Positions 10,905 to 21,823 of a DNA stretch of 64,000 bases are shown here, piece by piece. The position numbers and the translations under genes were made by a program. The notes below the pieces were generated by a model, which saw only the letters and a program-made list of their open reading frames with translations, searched no databases and had not been told where the DNA came from. Numbering within the stretch: the first letter of the stretch is position 1; each line of letters opens with the position of its first letter. This stretch comes from Rhinopithecus roxellana (taxonomy: Eukaryota > Chordata > Mammalia > Primates > Cercopithecidae): contig NC_044567.1 in the NCBI RefSeq assembly GCF_007565055.1, positions 48,694,260 through 48,758,259 on the forward strand. Direction: 5' to 3'.

Positions 10905-11841
10905 TCTTTACTAGTCTTTAGTGCCCATTAGTAAATGCCTTAAATAAGGGATCAGTACTGCTTTCATTTCCCCACCATCTGTTCTGTATAACCCTGCCTA
11001 ATCTGGTGTCTGTACAAGTCACACTATGGAAACTATGCTCAGGAAACTTATGAATGTCTCCTGATCAACAACTATATTCTGTTTTGCAGTTTAAAAGTAC
11101 TTCAAAAGCTTATTGATGCTTCTGTTTATTTTATCCCATCCTTATAGTTTTTTCTGTTATTAATATTTGTGAAAATAGAAGGAGCACTAGTTCTAGTTCA
11201 TGCTTTCTTTTACTTTTCCATAGCTTCTAAAACTTAACAGTGAAAATGATATATTGAAACAGTAAATTATACATCTATATCAGATTTGTAATTGTGTATT
11301 TCATTGCTATTTGAAGTGTAAAGTAATGGTTCTATATCATTTTTATTGGGAAGGTTGAATTTCCATAGCTTCAGAATATTCAAATTTTTTTGCGTAGATT
11401 TAGCTACCCTTTTCAAAATTTCCTTTTGATGAAGTCGTTGACTAAAACTTCATTAAAACAAAACAAAAAGAATTCCAAAAACCCTCCAAAATTCCTTTTT
11501 TAAAGGTGGGAAGGCATACCTGCTGTCATTTTATAGGTAGAACACTAAAACACAGTAAATTACCTGGCCTCTAACTTCGTAGTCTGATTTTTTCTGCCTT
11601 GCTCTTGGTGTTTTTGTGGTTTTATTTTTTTGTGAGTTGTGAGCGGTTTTTTGATGCTTATGTTTTGTTAGGTGTATAGACACACTTTTGGATGTCATAT
11701 TTCAGGGAAAGCATAGAGTCATGGGCCTGAATAACAATTGAGTACAAATCTTTATAAATGAGCTGAAGTAACTTTGATTTCAATGTTATATTTTAAAGTC
11801 TAGGTTATTTTACTATAGAGCATTAAAATGATAAAATATTT

Positions 11842-11844
<3 letters not shown>
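10903..11844. other. Intron 4 unique sequence before exon 5
   Basis: About 940 bp without recognisable repeats, AT-rich. Confidence 0.65.

Positions 11845-11871
<27 letters not shown>
11845..11871 (+). repeat. T27 homopolymer forming the exon 5 polypyrimidine tract
   Basis: 27 consecutive T directly before the exon 5 AG. A length-variable homopolymer at a splice acceptor. It is not an Alu tail: no Alu body adjoins it. Confidence 0.9.
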
Positions 11872-11872
<1 letters not shown>

Positions 11873-11873
11873 G

Positions 11874-11923
11874 CTTGTCAGCTCATTTGCAGCTTACATT
11901 TACTGGTTTCTTCCACAAAAATG
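11874..11923 (+). CDS. SUZ12: SUZ12 exon 5 (residues 152-168, split codons at both ends)
   Basis: A 50-base exon read as C + 16 codons + G. It gives LSAHLQLTFTGFFHKN, completing Ser152 at the 5' end and opening Asp169 at the 3' end. In SUZ12 this stretch begins the C2-like domain of the N-terminal half, which docks on RBBP4/7 and helps dimerisation and accessory-subunit choice (family knowledge). The acceptor is extreme: 27 uninterrupted T (11845-11871) run straight into AG with no other base between. The donor is GTATGT. The length is not a multiple of three, so skipping would shift the frame. It is the shortest exon in the window, and its identity is certain from the reading frame shared with exon 6. 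Confidence 0.97.
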
Positions 11924-12088
11924 GTATGTACTTAAAAGTAAATAAGTGGCATTTTAATAGCAAGACACCTTTGTGAATGTAAAAAAAAGTGGGGCTTCTG
12001 AGTGTAAATTTATAAAATTATGTTTAATGGAAAAAAAGATGTTGATTCTGATGTTTTTGAACTTTAAATTATAAAGGCTAATGATGAA

Positions 12089-12370
12089 ATTTTTTTTTTC
12101 GGGAGGGACAGCGTCTTACTCTGTTGCCCAGGCTGGAGTGCAATGGTGTGATCTCGGCTCACTGCAACCTCCACCTCCTGGGTTCAAGCGATTCTCCTGC
12201 CTCAGCCTTCCGAGTAGCTGGGATTACAGGCACATGCCCCATGCCCGGCTCATTTTTTGTATTTTTAGTAGAGACAGGGTCTCACCATGCTGACCAGGCT
12301 GGTCTTGAACTCCTGACCTCGTGATCCACCTGCCTTGGCCTCCCAAGGGGGTGCGGGCCACCACGCCTGT
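12089..12370 (-). mobile_element. Alu with 11-bp TSD, left arm shortened
   Basis: ctaatgatgaa at 12078 and 12371; ggcctcccaagggggtgcggg marks a deletion. Confidence 0.95.
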
Positions 12371-12621
12371 CTAATGATGAAGATTTTAACAAATTGTCTT
12401 AGAACTTCAATAGGTAAAGAATCTCCTCAGTAGAACCTTTTATGCACAAAGATTTTGAATTAATGGTATTGCGTCATGTTTTTAAAAAACAGTAAAACAA
12501 CTGAAATAATCTCTATTACCAATGGCATATATTAATATTTTAGATATTATTAAAAGGAAATTACATAGTATATTACTCCAGTAAAAGCTCAAAGCATGCT
12601 GGAAAGAATTAGAGTTGTTTT

Positions 12622-12931
12622 TTTTGTTTTGTTTTGTTTTTTATTTTTTTGAGACAGAGTCTTGCTCTGTCGCCCAGACTAGAGTGCGGTGGCACTGTCT
12701 CTACTCACTGCAAGCTCCGCCTCCCAGGTTCACACCATTCTCCTGCCTCAGCCTCTCGAGTAGCTGGGACTACAGGCACCCGCCACCACTCCCGGCTAAT
12801 TTTTTGTATTTTTAGTAGAGACGGGATTTCACCGTGTTAGTCAGGATGGTCTCAATTTCCTGACCTCGTGATCTGCCTGCCTCAGCCTCCCAAAGTGCTG
12901 GGATTACAGGCGTGAGCCACCGCGCCCGGCC
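12622..12931 (-). mobile_element. Alu with TSD tagagttgtttt
   Basis: TSD at 12610 and 12932; ends gcgcccggcc. Confidence 0.95.
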
Positions 12932-12959
12932 TAGAGTTGTTTTAAAAATGGAAATATAC

Positions 12960-13259
12960 GGCTGGGTGCGGTGGCTCACGCCTGTAATCCCAGCATTTTG
13001 GGAGGCTGAGGCGGGTGTATCATGAGGTCAGGAGTTCAAGACAAGCCTGGCCAATATGGTGAAACCCCATCTCTACTAAAAATAAAAAAATTAGCTGGGT
13101 GTCGTGGTGGGCGTCTGTAGTCCCAGCTACTTGGGAGACTTAGGCAGTCACTTGAACTTGGGACTCGGAGGTTGCGGTGAGCCGAGATTGCGTCATTGTA
13201 CTCCAACCTGGGTGACAGAGCCAGACTGTATCTCCAGGAAAAAAAAAAAGAAAAAAAGG
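12960..13259 (+). mobile_element. Alu
   Basis: ggctgggtgcggtggctcacg to an A-rich tail. Forms an inverted pair with the 12622 copy 28 bases away. Confidence 0.94.
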
Positions 13260-13403
13260 GAAAAATACTTATCAGCTTGTCTATCATAAGTCTGTGTATA
13301 CTGTATATCTTTTTATTATTATGCAATGGAATAAAACCATTATTAGAAACATGCTAGTTTAGTTGTCTTGGTATTGTTTAGTAAGACACAAAGATTGAAA
13401 ATG

Positions 13404-13680
13404 AGGCCTGGCATGGTGACTCATGTCTGTAATCAGCATTTTGGGAGGCTGAGGCGGGAAGATGACTTGAGGCCAGGAGTTCAAGACCAGCCTGGGCAAC
13501 ACAGACCCCATTTGTACAAAAATTAACGAGGTGTATAGTGGTATGTCCTGTAGTTCTAGGTACTTGGAAGTCCAAGGTGGCAGGGTTGCGTAAGCTCAGG
13601 AATTCAAGGTTACAGTGAGCTATGATTGCACAACTCTGTTCCAGGCTGGGCAACAGAGTGAGACCCTGTCTCCAAAAAAT
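13404..13680 (+). mobile_element. AluJ-like, old
   Basis: ggcctggcatggtgactcatg; many differences and small deletions. Confidence 0.9.
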
Positions 13681-13691
13681 CCCAAATATTA

Positions 13692-13989
13692 GGCTGGGCA
13701 TGGTGGCTCACAGCTATAATGTCAACACCTTGGGAGGCTGAGATAGAAGAATTGCTTGAGGCTTGCCTGGGCAACATAGGGAGAACCTATCTATAAGAAG
13801 TAAAAAAAGATGAACTGGGCACAGTGGCACATGCCTATAGTCCTAGCTGTTCTGTAGTCTCAGCTACTCAGGGGGCTGAGGTGGGAGGATTGTTTGAATC
13901 TTGGAGGTTGAGGCTGCAGTGAGCCAAGATTACACCACTGTACTCCAGTCTGACTGACAGAGTGAGACCCTGTCTGAAAAAGACAAAAG
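13692..13989 (+). mobile_element. AluJ-like, old
   Basis: ggctgggcatggtggctcac to ccctgtctgaaaaag; internal repeat of the tagtcctagctg segment. Confidence 0.9.
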
Positions 13990-14054
13990 ACAACCTTGCC
14001 AATTGTCAAACTGCTCTAATATAACCACTTTTAAATGACTCTTTGGGTTTTGTG

Positions 14055-14336
14055 TTTTTTTTTTTTTTTGAAACAGGGTTTTCTCATGTCGCCCAGGCTG
14101 GAGTGCAGTGGTGTGATCAACTCCTGGGCTCAAGTGATCCTCCTGCCTCAGCCTCCTGAGCAGCTGGAACTACAAGCGTCCCCACCATGCCTGGCTAATT
14201 AAAAAAAAATTTTTTTTGTTAAGATGGAATCTTACTACATTTCCCAGGCTGGTCTCAAACTCCTGGGCTCAAGTGATTCTCTCACCTCAGTCTCCCAAAG
14301 TGCTGGGATTATGAGTGTGAGCCACTGAGACTGGCC
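14055..14336 (-). mobile_element. AluJ-like
   Basis: gaaacagggttttctcatgtc to gagactggcc; imperfect TSD gggttttgtg / gggtttttgtg. Confidence 0.93.
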
Positions 14337-14816
14337 TTAGGGTTTTTGTGTAAGAAATTTGAAATCTCATATTTGTATTAGCAGCTAATGTAATTTCTAG
14401 TTTTTACCTTAGATCTGGTGGTCTATTTTTTATATAGAAGTAACCTGGGTAGCATTACTGTTTTTGATTTCCTTCAATTATTTGTAATGGTCTGCTTATA
14501 GTCCTTATTTCTAGTCATCGTATTTTGTTTTCTGTGGTGCTTCTGACATGTCTAGACTTTAATTCTTCAGAAGCTTATAATTTTAATTTAATTTTATACA
14601 TTCATTAGCCCTTTGTTCTCAGGGACCTGTGTAGAACACATAGTTTATCCATCACTGAAATTTTTGGAAAGTAGTCAGATTAAGCTTTTTTCCTATCTAC
14701 ATGACAAAATATATAAAGTTCAAAGATTGCTCAGTTTTACTTTGTTTTTATTTTTCTTGATATTGATGTAAATAAGATAGTGAACTCTGTCAGTATCTCT
14801 ATTTCCAGAAAATAAT
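14337..14816. other. Intron 5 unique sequence
   Basis: Nothing recognised. Confidence 0.6.
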
Positions 14817-14952
14817 TCCTCTGTCACTCAGGCTGGAGTGCAGTGGTTTGATCTCAGATCACTGCAGCCTCTGCCTCCAGGTTCAAGTGATTCTCGTGCC
14901 TCAGCCTCCCAAGTATCTGGGATTATAGGCGGGTGCCACCACACTAGCTAAT

Positions 14953-15573
14953 TTTTTTTTTTTTTTCTGAGACAGAGTTTCACTTCTTTTGCCCAGGTTG
15001 GAGTGCAATGGCATGATCTCAGCTCACCACAACCTCCACCTCCCGGGTTCAAGCAATTCTCTTGCCTCAGCCGGGCGCGGTGGCTCACGCCTGTAATCCC
15101 AGCACTTTGGGAGGCCGAGACGGGCGGATCACGAGGTCAGGAGATCGAGACCATCCTGGCTAACATGGTGAAACCCCGTCTTTACTAAAAATACAAAACA
15201 AAAAATCAGCCGGGTGCGGTGGCGGACGCCTGTAGTCCCAGCTACTCGGGAGGCTGAGGCAGGAGAATGGTGTGAACCCGGTAGGCAGAGCTTGCAGTGA
15301 GCCCAGATTGCACCACTGCACTCCAGCCTGGGCGACACAGTGAGACTCCATCTCAAAAAAAAAAAAAAAAAATTCTCTTGCCTCAGTCTCCAGAGTAGCT
15401 GGTATTACAGGCATGCACCACCATGCCCGGCTAATTTTTTGTATTTTTAGTAGAGATGGGGTTTCTCCATGTTGGTGAGGCTGATCTCTTGAACTCCCCA
15501 CCTCAGGTGATTTGCACGCTTCGGCCTCCCAAAGTGCTGGAATTACAACAGGCATGAGCCACCGAACCCGACC
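14953..15573 (-). mobile_element. Alu B, inserted in Alu A
   Basis: Parts 14953-15070 and 15371-15573. ctaattttt, present once in an intact Alu, is on both sides. Confidence 0.9.
15071..15370 (+). mobile_element. AluY C, inserted in Alu B
   Basis: Perfect 16-bp TSD aattctcttgcctcag at 15055-15070 and 15371-15386. Opposite orientation to its hosts. The first two bases (gg) are missing. Confidence 0.97.
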
Positions 15574-15812
15574 CCTAATTTTTATATGTTTGATAGAGAC
15601 AGGATTTCATTTCAACATGTTGGCCAGTCTGGTCTCAAACTCCTGGCCTCAAGTGATTCGCCCACCTCGGCCACCTGGGATTACAGGTGTGAGCCACCAC
15701 ACCCGGCCCTCCTGCAACTATTTTCATTTATGCTTTCTGCCAAGAAGCTTTAACTGTATTTGTCAAAATTACATTTGACTAGCAGTGTATTATCATAAAT
15801 GTTCAATCTTCA

Positions 15813-15945
15813 AGCCGGCCCAGTTGCATGTGCCTGTAGTCTCAGCTACTTAGGAGGCTAAAATGGGAGGATCACTTGAGCCCAGAAGTTTGAGACCAGC
15901 CTGGGCAACATAACCAGACCCTTGTCTGAAAAACAAACAAACAAA
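15813..15945 (+). mobile_element. Alu fragment
   Basis: gccggcccagttgcatgtgcctgtagtc to an (AAAC)n tail. Confidence 0.85.
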
Positions 15946-15983
15946 GATATTAAATCTTCAAATGAGAAATATTCAGTAAATAT

Positions 15984-16278
15984 GGCCAGGTGTGGTGGCT
16001 CACACCTGTTATTCCCAGCACTTTGCGAGGCCAGGGTGGGTGGATCACTTGAGGTCAGGAGTTCAAGACCAGCCTAGCCAACATGGTGAAACACCATCTC
16101 TACTAAAAATTTAAAAAATCAGCTGGATGTGGTGGTGCGCACCTGTAGTCACAGCTGCTCAGGAGGCTGAGGTGGGAGGATCACTTTAACCTGGGAGACA
16201 GAGGTTTCAGTGAGCCAGGATCGCCCTACTGCACTCCAGCCTGGGTGACAGAGCGAGTCTGTCTCAAAAAGAAAAAAG
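15984..16278 (+). mobile_element. Alu S-like
   Basis: ggccaggtgtggtggctcac to gcgagtctgtctc-A tail. Confidence 0.94.
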
Positions 16279-16284
16279 GAGTTA

Positions 16285-16349
16285 GGAAATATATGTATGT
16301 GTGTGTGTGTATATGTATGTGTGTATATATATATAAAAAAAAATAGAAA
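16285..16349. repeat. Mixed (TG)n/(TA)n microsatellite
   Basis: tatgtatg, (tg)5, tatatgtatg, (ta)n, then an A9 run, between a plus Alu and a minus Alu in intron 5. Confidence 0.9.
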
Positions 16350-16358
16350 TGTATAGAT

Positions 16359-16650
16359 GTTTTTTTAGAGACAGGATCTTACTGTTTCACCCAGACTAGA
16401 GGGCAATGACAGGGTCATAGCTCACTGCAGCCTCGAACTCCTTGGCTCAAGAGATCCTTCCACCTAGCCTCTGAAGTAGCTAGGACTACAGGCACATGCC
16501 ATCCATCACACCCAGCTAATTTTTTGACATTTTGTAGAGACGAGGTCTCTGTATTGCTCAGGCCAGTCTTGAACTCTTGGCCTCAAGTGATATTCTTGTC
16601 TTGGCCTCCCAAAGTGTTGGGATTACAGGCATGAGCCATTATGCCTGACC
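16359..16650 (-). mobile_element. AluJ-like
   Basis: agagacaggatcttactg to atgcctgacc. Inverted relative to the 15984 copy across a TG/TA repeat. Confidence 0.92.
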
Positions 16651-16673
16651 AGTGAATATTTTTTATACTTACA

Positions 16674-16835
16674 ACCTGGGCATGGTGGCTCACGCCTGTA
16701 ATCCCAGGTACTTAGGAGGCTAACGTGCTGACGTGTGGGGGTCACTTGATCCCAGGAGCTTATTGCAGTGAGCTGTGATTGTGCCACTGCGCTGTACCTT
16801 GGGTAACAGAGCAAAACCTATATCTAATGGGAAAA
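16674..16835 (+). mobile_element. Alu with arm-to-arm deletion
   Basis: cctgggcatggtggctcacg joined to the right arm with a scrambled middle (gtgctgacgtgtggggg). Ends about 240 bases before exon 6. Confidence 0.85.
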
Positions 16836-17073
16836 AAATTACAGCATATAGGACAATGACTATATTTGTCTTGTGAATGCTTTATTTAGACTATATATAA
16901 AGGCTTTTAAAGAGTTCGCTGTAAGTTTAGAACTGATTTGAGGAAAAAAGAATGAGTGAACTTTTGAGAAGTCTTATGGGAAATCTGTTTTAAATTCCCT
17001 GATTTACTAACAAAATGAATACTGTGTTTATATATTTTTAAAATATATTTTAAAATCCTGATTTTCTATTTAG

Positions 17074-17159
17074 ATAAGCCATCACAAAACTCAGAAAATG
17101 AACAAAATTCTGTTACCTTGGAAGTCCTGCTTGTGAAAGTTTGCCACAAAAAAAGAAAG
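17074..17159 (+). CDS. SUZ12: SUZ12 exon 6 (residues 169-197)
   Basis: An 86-base exon: two bases complete Asp169, then 28 codons from KPSQNSENEQ to VCHKKRK. The acceptor is tctatttag and the donor GTAATG, with the exon ending on a full codon (phase 0). The product is part of the C2-like domain in the N-terminal lobe. The Lys/Arg-rich end (HKKRK) leads into the basic segment at the start of exon 7. The preceding intron is about 5.1 kb and carries at least 14 Alus or fragments. The following intron is about 2.3 kb with two plus-strand Alus. Skipping would frameshift. Confidence 0.97.
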
Positions 17160-17872
17160 GTAATGTCAGTAAAATGATATTGATAGATTAAATGGAATAA
17201 TTTGCTTAATTGGACATCTTTTTGCATATATATTGTATTTTAAAGCTGAGTTTTAAATTTTGAAAGCTTAAGAAATATGTTGATGGCCTAATTATAAAAC
17301 TGATAACCTCTTTTGCCAACTCGCGTATCTGTGTAGTTTTTCTAGTCTTTTAATAAGTGTCTGTACAACACTTTCTCTTACAGGAGTCTGGAAATGGAGA
17401 AACTGTTTTAGCATTTGGCATGAATTCAGTTGCTTTTCTACCATTTCAGTCTCTTAGCGTATTTCTTAGCTATTTGTACCCATTGATATTTTAGATAAGG
17501 GTTAAGAGAGAGTTTTTTTCCATAAGATTATCCTTTTTAACACTGCTCTCAGGCAAAGAAATTTTGTTGTCAGTGTTATTAGCCATTCAATTATTAATAC
17601 ATTGCTTCAAATTATTATAAGGTGAAGTTATTTCACCATAGAAACAAGTGTTACGATGTTTCCTGGTCAACAGATCGAAGCCAACAGATCTACCTTTAGT
17701 TGCCTCAAGTCCCCGAGTGTTTCAAGAGGAGTGGGAACTGGTCTGGGTCCAGGGTCCCAGTATTGATATTCTTCCGAGACCATAGGCCATAAGGGCCTCA
17801 AACATTGGGAGGGAGTAGACTAAGGCACTTTGGAGGCAGCAGTGGAACTTTATTTTTAAAAGTTTATGTAAA
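17160..17872. other. Intron 6, unique 5' part
   Basis: No repeat or exon recognised. Confidence 0.6.
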
Positions 17873-18149
17873 GGCTGGTTGCCGTAGCTCATACCTATAA
17901 TCCCAGCACTTTGGGAGGTAGAAGTGGGCAGATTGCTTGAACCCAGGAGTTCAGGCATCTTGGGCAACATGGCAAAACCTTGTCTCTACCAAAAATACAA
18001 AAATGAGCTAGGCCTGATGGCGTGTGCCTGTAGTCCCAGCTACTCGGGAGGATTGCTTGAGCCCGGTAAGTTGAGGCTACAGTGAGCCATGATTGCACCA
18101 GTGAGCTCCAGCCTGCGCGACAGAGTGAAACTGTCTCAAGAAAAAAAAA
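17873..18149 (+). mobile_element. Alu, old
   Basis: ggctggttgccgtagctcat to aaactgtctcaag-A tail. Confidence 0.92.
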
Positions 18150-18179
18150 TATATGTAAAGTTAGGAAATATCACTCCTT

Positions 18180-18476
18180 GCCAGGTGTGGTGGCTCACAC
18201 CTGTAATCCCAGCATCCAGCAGGCCAAGGCGGGCGGATCACGAGGTCAGGAGATCGAGTAGCTAACACGGTGAAACCCGGTCTCTGCTAAAAATACAAAA
18301 ATTTAGCTGGGTTTGGTGATGGGCACCTGTAGTCCCAGCTACTTGGGAGGCTGAGGCAGGAGAATGGTGTGAACCCTGGAGGCGGAGCTTGCAGTGAGCC
18401 GAGTTCGCACCACTGCACTCCAGCGTTTGTTTGTTTGTTTTTTTTCTTTGAGACTCTGTCTCAAAGAAAAAAAAAA
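18180..18476 (+). mobile_element. Alu with perfect 16-bp TSD and T-rich insert
   Basis: TSD ggaaatatcactcctt at 18164 and 18477. In the right arm ctgggtgacagagc is replaced by a G(T)n run (18425-18449). Confidence 0.95.
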
Positions 18477-18492
18477 GGAAATATCACTCCTT

Positions 18493-19467
18493 ACTCCTAC
18501 CTAACCTCCATACACATTACAACAAGTGGTGGTATGAAAATCCAAGATACATTACTTAGAATAAGATACGAATATAAATACAGTCATTCTTATGTTCAAA
18601 AAAAGGTATCAGGGATAAACATTTTCCTAGAAGAATATACACAGCCAACTGCTAGTATTAGTCATCTCCAGAGCGTAAGACTTGGGGGTGGGTGAGATTT
18701 CAAAATTTTCACTTTATACTCTTATAAAATGGAAAATTTTTTAGACAGTATGTAGTCTATTTTAAAAGAAGTAGCTGCTGTAAGATACTGTCATAAAGGT
18801 CTTCTGATCCTTCCAGTTTTTCTAGTATGCATTTTCAGTGTAACTAATCAGTGTAACTAAAGTGCAATAACAGGATATTACTCAGAATATGATCATTGGT
18901 AAATAAAACCAGTTTTGTTTTTCTTTCTTTAAGGATGATGATCCTTTCTGTTAAACATATTTTAACTATATGGATTTACTGTTTAATAATGTAGCTGTTC
19001 ACCATGGGATTATTAGTCATTTTTTTATTTCTAATGGTCCTATTAGTCATTGTCATGTTAAAATAGAATATTTAAGAGATTTGATAAACGTACATGAGTT
19101 TAACATTTTGACATGGTTTTTTTGTTGTTGTTAAAAAAGCCTTACCGAGATATGTAGCATGCTTTTAATTCTATATTTCTAATATACAACTGTTTGAGAT
19201 CACTGTTAGCTAAATTTAGATATACTGTGTCATTATAATTTCATTATGTTGGAGAAAACGTCAATTGCTTTAATATTTTGGAATATAAGTATTTCAAATT
19301 TTTATTTTTGCTTCACAATTTTCAGAACTATGGTTAGAATTTTAACATTCCATTTGGTGATCATGGTCTATCTCCCATTGTTTCTTATAGCTATGATTAG
19401 AAGTTTTATTGTAATTCTTACTGCTTATGTACAAATAAATATAATTTAATAATCTTTACCTTTGCAG
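18493..19467. other. Intron 6, unique 3' part
   Basis: About 975 bp, AT-rich. A 67-codon ORF at 19246-19449 has no recognisable domain. Confidence 0.6.
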
Positions 19468-19699
19468 GATGTAAGTTGTCCAATAAGGCAAGTTCCCACA
19501 GGTAAAAAGCAGGTGCCTTTGAATCCTGACCTCAATCAAACAAAACCTGGAAATTTCCCGTCCCTTGCAGTTTCCAGTAATGAATTTGAACCTAGTAACA
19601 GCCATATGGTGAAGTCTTACTCGTTGCTATTTAGAGTGACTCGTCCAGGAAGAAGAGAGTTTAATGGAATGATTAATGGAGAAACCAATGAAAATATTG
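19468..19699 (+). CDS. SUZ12: SUZ12 exon 7 (residues 198-274)
   Basis: A 232-base exon, the longest internal one here: 77 codons from DVSCPIRQVP to GETNENI, plus one base of Asp275. The acceptor is ctttgcag and the donor GTAATT. It encodes the middle of the SUZ12 C2-like domain and contains the FRVTRPGRREFNGM segment. A run of upstream stops and an AT-rich flank mark the exon edge clearly. An in-frame reading continues a few codons into intron 7 before a TAG. No Alu lies within about 1 kb upstream or 1.4 kb downstream, so this exon pair (7 and 8) sits in the least repeat-invaded part of the gene. Confidence 0.97.
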
Positions 19700-19989
19700 G
19701 TAATTTTTTTTACTAGATTTTATCACTGGAGGTTAAGATGGTCACTGAAAATGATTGTACCAGTGTTCCTTCATGATAGTCATGGTGCTGAGTCTTAAAG
19801 CAAGCAGTGAATTCACTTCCACCTCAGTATTTTGTTGTGCAAAATTTCAAACATAAAGGACAATGAGAAGTGTTTTATAGTGAACACCTATCTACTTACC
19901 TCTTAGATTCAACAATGAACTTTTTTTTATACTTGTTGCATATTTATCCCCCTACCCATCCCTCTATTCTTCCAACAATTATGAATTCA

Positions 19990-20340
19990 TCTTTGAGGTA
20001 TTCATTCAACAAACACATAGGTGCTGGGGATGATCTAATTTAATTGAAGATGATTAAAACATTCAGTCCTATCCTCCAGAGTCTCACAACCTAGTGTAGG
20101 GAAATAGACATGAAATAAATCATTGTAGCAAAATGATGAGTGGCATAATACAGGTATATGTGAAGTTCAGCAGAGAACTACCTTGGAAGAAATAATCTTT
20201 GACTCTTGAAGTATTGTTTGAAGTGTTTGGAGAGTTACCATGAGTGAGAAGGAATTTGCCTAGCAAAGATAATTCTCAACAGAAACATTAGCATTTGCAA
20301 AGATGTGGGGTTAATGTTGTGAGTGTTAAAAAGAACATAT
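19990..20340. mobile_element. L2-like fragment in intron 7
   Basis: ttcattcaacaaacacatagg..gggatga, tctcacaacctagtgtaggg, gaaatagacatgaaataaa resemble L2 3' sequence. Confidence 0.5.
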
Positions 20341-20510
20341 AGTAAAAATGCAAAATTGGAAAACATATAGTCTGTATATTATTGCAACTTTAGTGTAATT
20401 TGTACCTCATTTGGGATAAATATAGCATGTTTTATTTAAGCGACTATATCTCATAAATAACACATTTTTGTTCTAATATTTGATTTATGAGAAATGTTTG
20501 TTAAATTTAG

Positions 20511-20604
20511 ATGTCAATGAAGAGCTTCCAGCCAGAAGAAAACGAAATCGTGAGGATGGGGAAAAGACATTTGTTGCACAAATGACAGTATTTGATAAAA
20601 ACAG
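20511..20604 (+). CDS. SUZ12: SUZ12 exon 8 (residues 275-305)
   Basis: A 94-base exon: two bases finish Asp275, then 30 codons VNEELPARRKRNRED... to VFDKN, plus two bases of Arg306. The acceptor is aaatttag and the donor GTAATG. It encodes a strongly basic patch (RRKRNR) followed by an acidic turn and the strand EKTFVAQMTVFDKN. The basic cluster looks like a nuclear-localisation or nucleic-acid contact segment; this is inferred from composition only. Intron 8 downstream is about 6.9 kb. In humans, intron 8 of SUZ12 and its pseudogene copy has been reported as a breakpoint site for type-2 NF1 microdeletions. Confidence 0.97.
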
Positions 20605-20819
20605 GTAATGTTGATGAACCAGTGAGGCTCCCACAATGTTCTGGAAATATTTTCATTCTGACGCAGAATATAATTATTTATATTGATTATTTCATTGCTT
20701 TTGTTTCTTTTTATTATGGATGAAAAAACAAATTTGCAAACACTGAATTTTTGTTTGTTTCATAGAAAACAATAAACATCGTTAAGGAACTGTTTGGATA
20801 GATAGCTCAGTTAAGCTTA

Positions 20820-21060
20820 CTTATTTGGCGAATATTTTCTGAGTGTCTGCTCTTTGCGAGACACTGTTCCAGATGTTGAGAAGGCAACAAAACCCCTGTA
20901 TTCATCATGGAGCTTAACTTAGTGGAGGAAACAGACCACCACCCAAAAAATCAACTAATGTCACTTAGTGATGAATGTTGGGAAGAAAAATAGAGAATAA
21001 ATGGTTACTATTTATAGAAATAGCCTCTGGGAGGAGGTAGTATTTGAGAAGAGTCTTAAA
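20820..21060. mobile_element. L2-like fragment in intron 8
   Basis: atattttctgagtgtctgc, gagacactgttccagatg, ggagcttaacttagtgg..agaca, tgggaggaggtagtatttgag: typical L2 tail. Confidence 0.65.
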
Positions 21061-21117
21061 TGGACTGGGCCCTACATAAATCTTGGGTTTATGTGTTTAT
21101 TAAAAATTAAGGAAGGG

Positions 21118-21263
21118 GAGCTGGTCATGGTGGTATGCACCTGTAGGTCCAGCTACATAGGAGGCTAAGATGGGAGGATTGTTTGAGCCCAGGAGTTGAA
21201 GGCAGCAATGAGCTGTGATCATGCCACTGTACTCCGGCCTGAGTGACAAAGTGAGATCCCATC
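21118..21263 (+). mobile_element. Alu right-arm fragment
   Basis: gctggtcatggtggtatgcacc to gagatcccatc; interrupted by the next copy. Confidence 0.88.
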
Positions 21264-21264
21264 T

Positions 21265-21505
21265 TTTTTTTTTCTTGCCCATTGCAACCCCTCTGCCCCC
21301 TGGGTTTGGGCAATTCTCCTGCCTCAGCCTCCCAAGTAGCTGGGACTACAGGTGCGTGCCACCACGCCCAGCTGATTTTTTGTATTTTCAGTAGAGACGG
21401 GGTTTCACCGTGTTAGAATGGTGTCAGTCTCCTGACGTTGTGATCCGTCTACCTTGGCCTCCCAAAGTGCTGGGATTACAGGCGTGAGCCACCACGCCTA
21501 GGCAA
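21265..21505 (-). mobile_element. Alu lacking the start of its right arm
   Basis: ttgcccattgcaacccctctg to cacgcctaggc; aga(t/c)cccatctttttt duplicated on both sides as a TSD. Confidence 0.85.
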
Positions 21506-21534
21506 GACCCCATCTTTTTTAAAAAAAGAAAGAA

Positions 21535-21823
21535 GGCCAGGTGGGGTGCCTCACGCCTGAAATCCCAGCACTTTGGGAGGCCGAGGTGGGTGGATCACAA
21601 GGTCAGGAGTTTGAGACCAGCCTGGCCAAGATGGTGAAACCCTGTCTCTACTAAAAATACATAAATTAGCCGGGCACAGTGGTGTGTGTCTGTAATCCCA
21701 GCTACTCCAGAGGCTGAAGCAGGAGAATCGCTTGAACCCAGAAGGCAGAGATTACAGTGAGCCAAGATCGCACCACTGCACTTCAGCCTGGGTGACACAG
21801 CAAGACTGTCTCAAGAAAAAAGA
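21535..21823 (+). mobile_element. Alu
   Basis: ggccaggtggggtgcctcacg to caagactgtctcaag. Confidence 0.94.

Larger units (their letters stand above)
14817..15708 (-). mobile_element. Alu A, oldest of a three-level nest
   Basis: Right arm 14817-14952 (no T tail), left arm 15574-15708 ending acacccggcc. Confidence 0.9.

Noticed and set aside
1..11873. SUZ12 exons 1-4 or the promoter CpG island
   Set aside because: No matching frame and no GC-rich block; the window opens in intron 4.
19246..19449. 67-codon hydrophobic frame before exon 7
   Set aside because: Chance frame in AT-rich intron; Phe/Ile-rich composition is what T-rich DNA gives.
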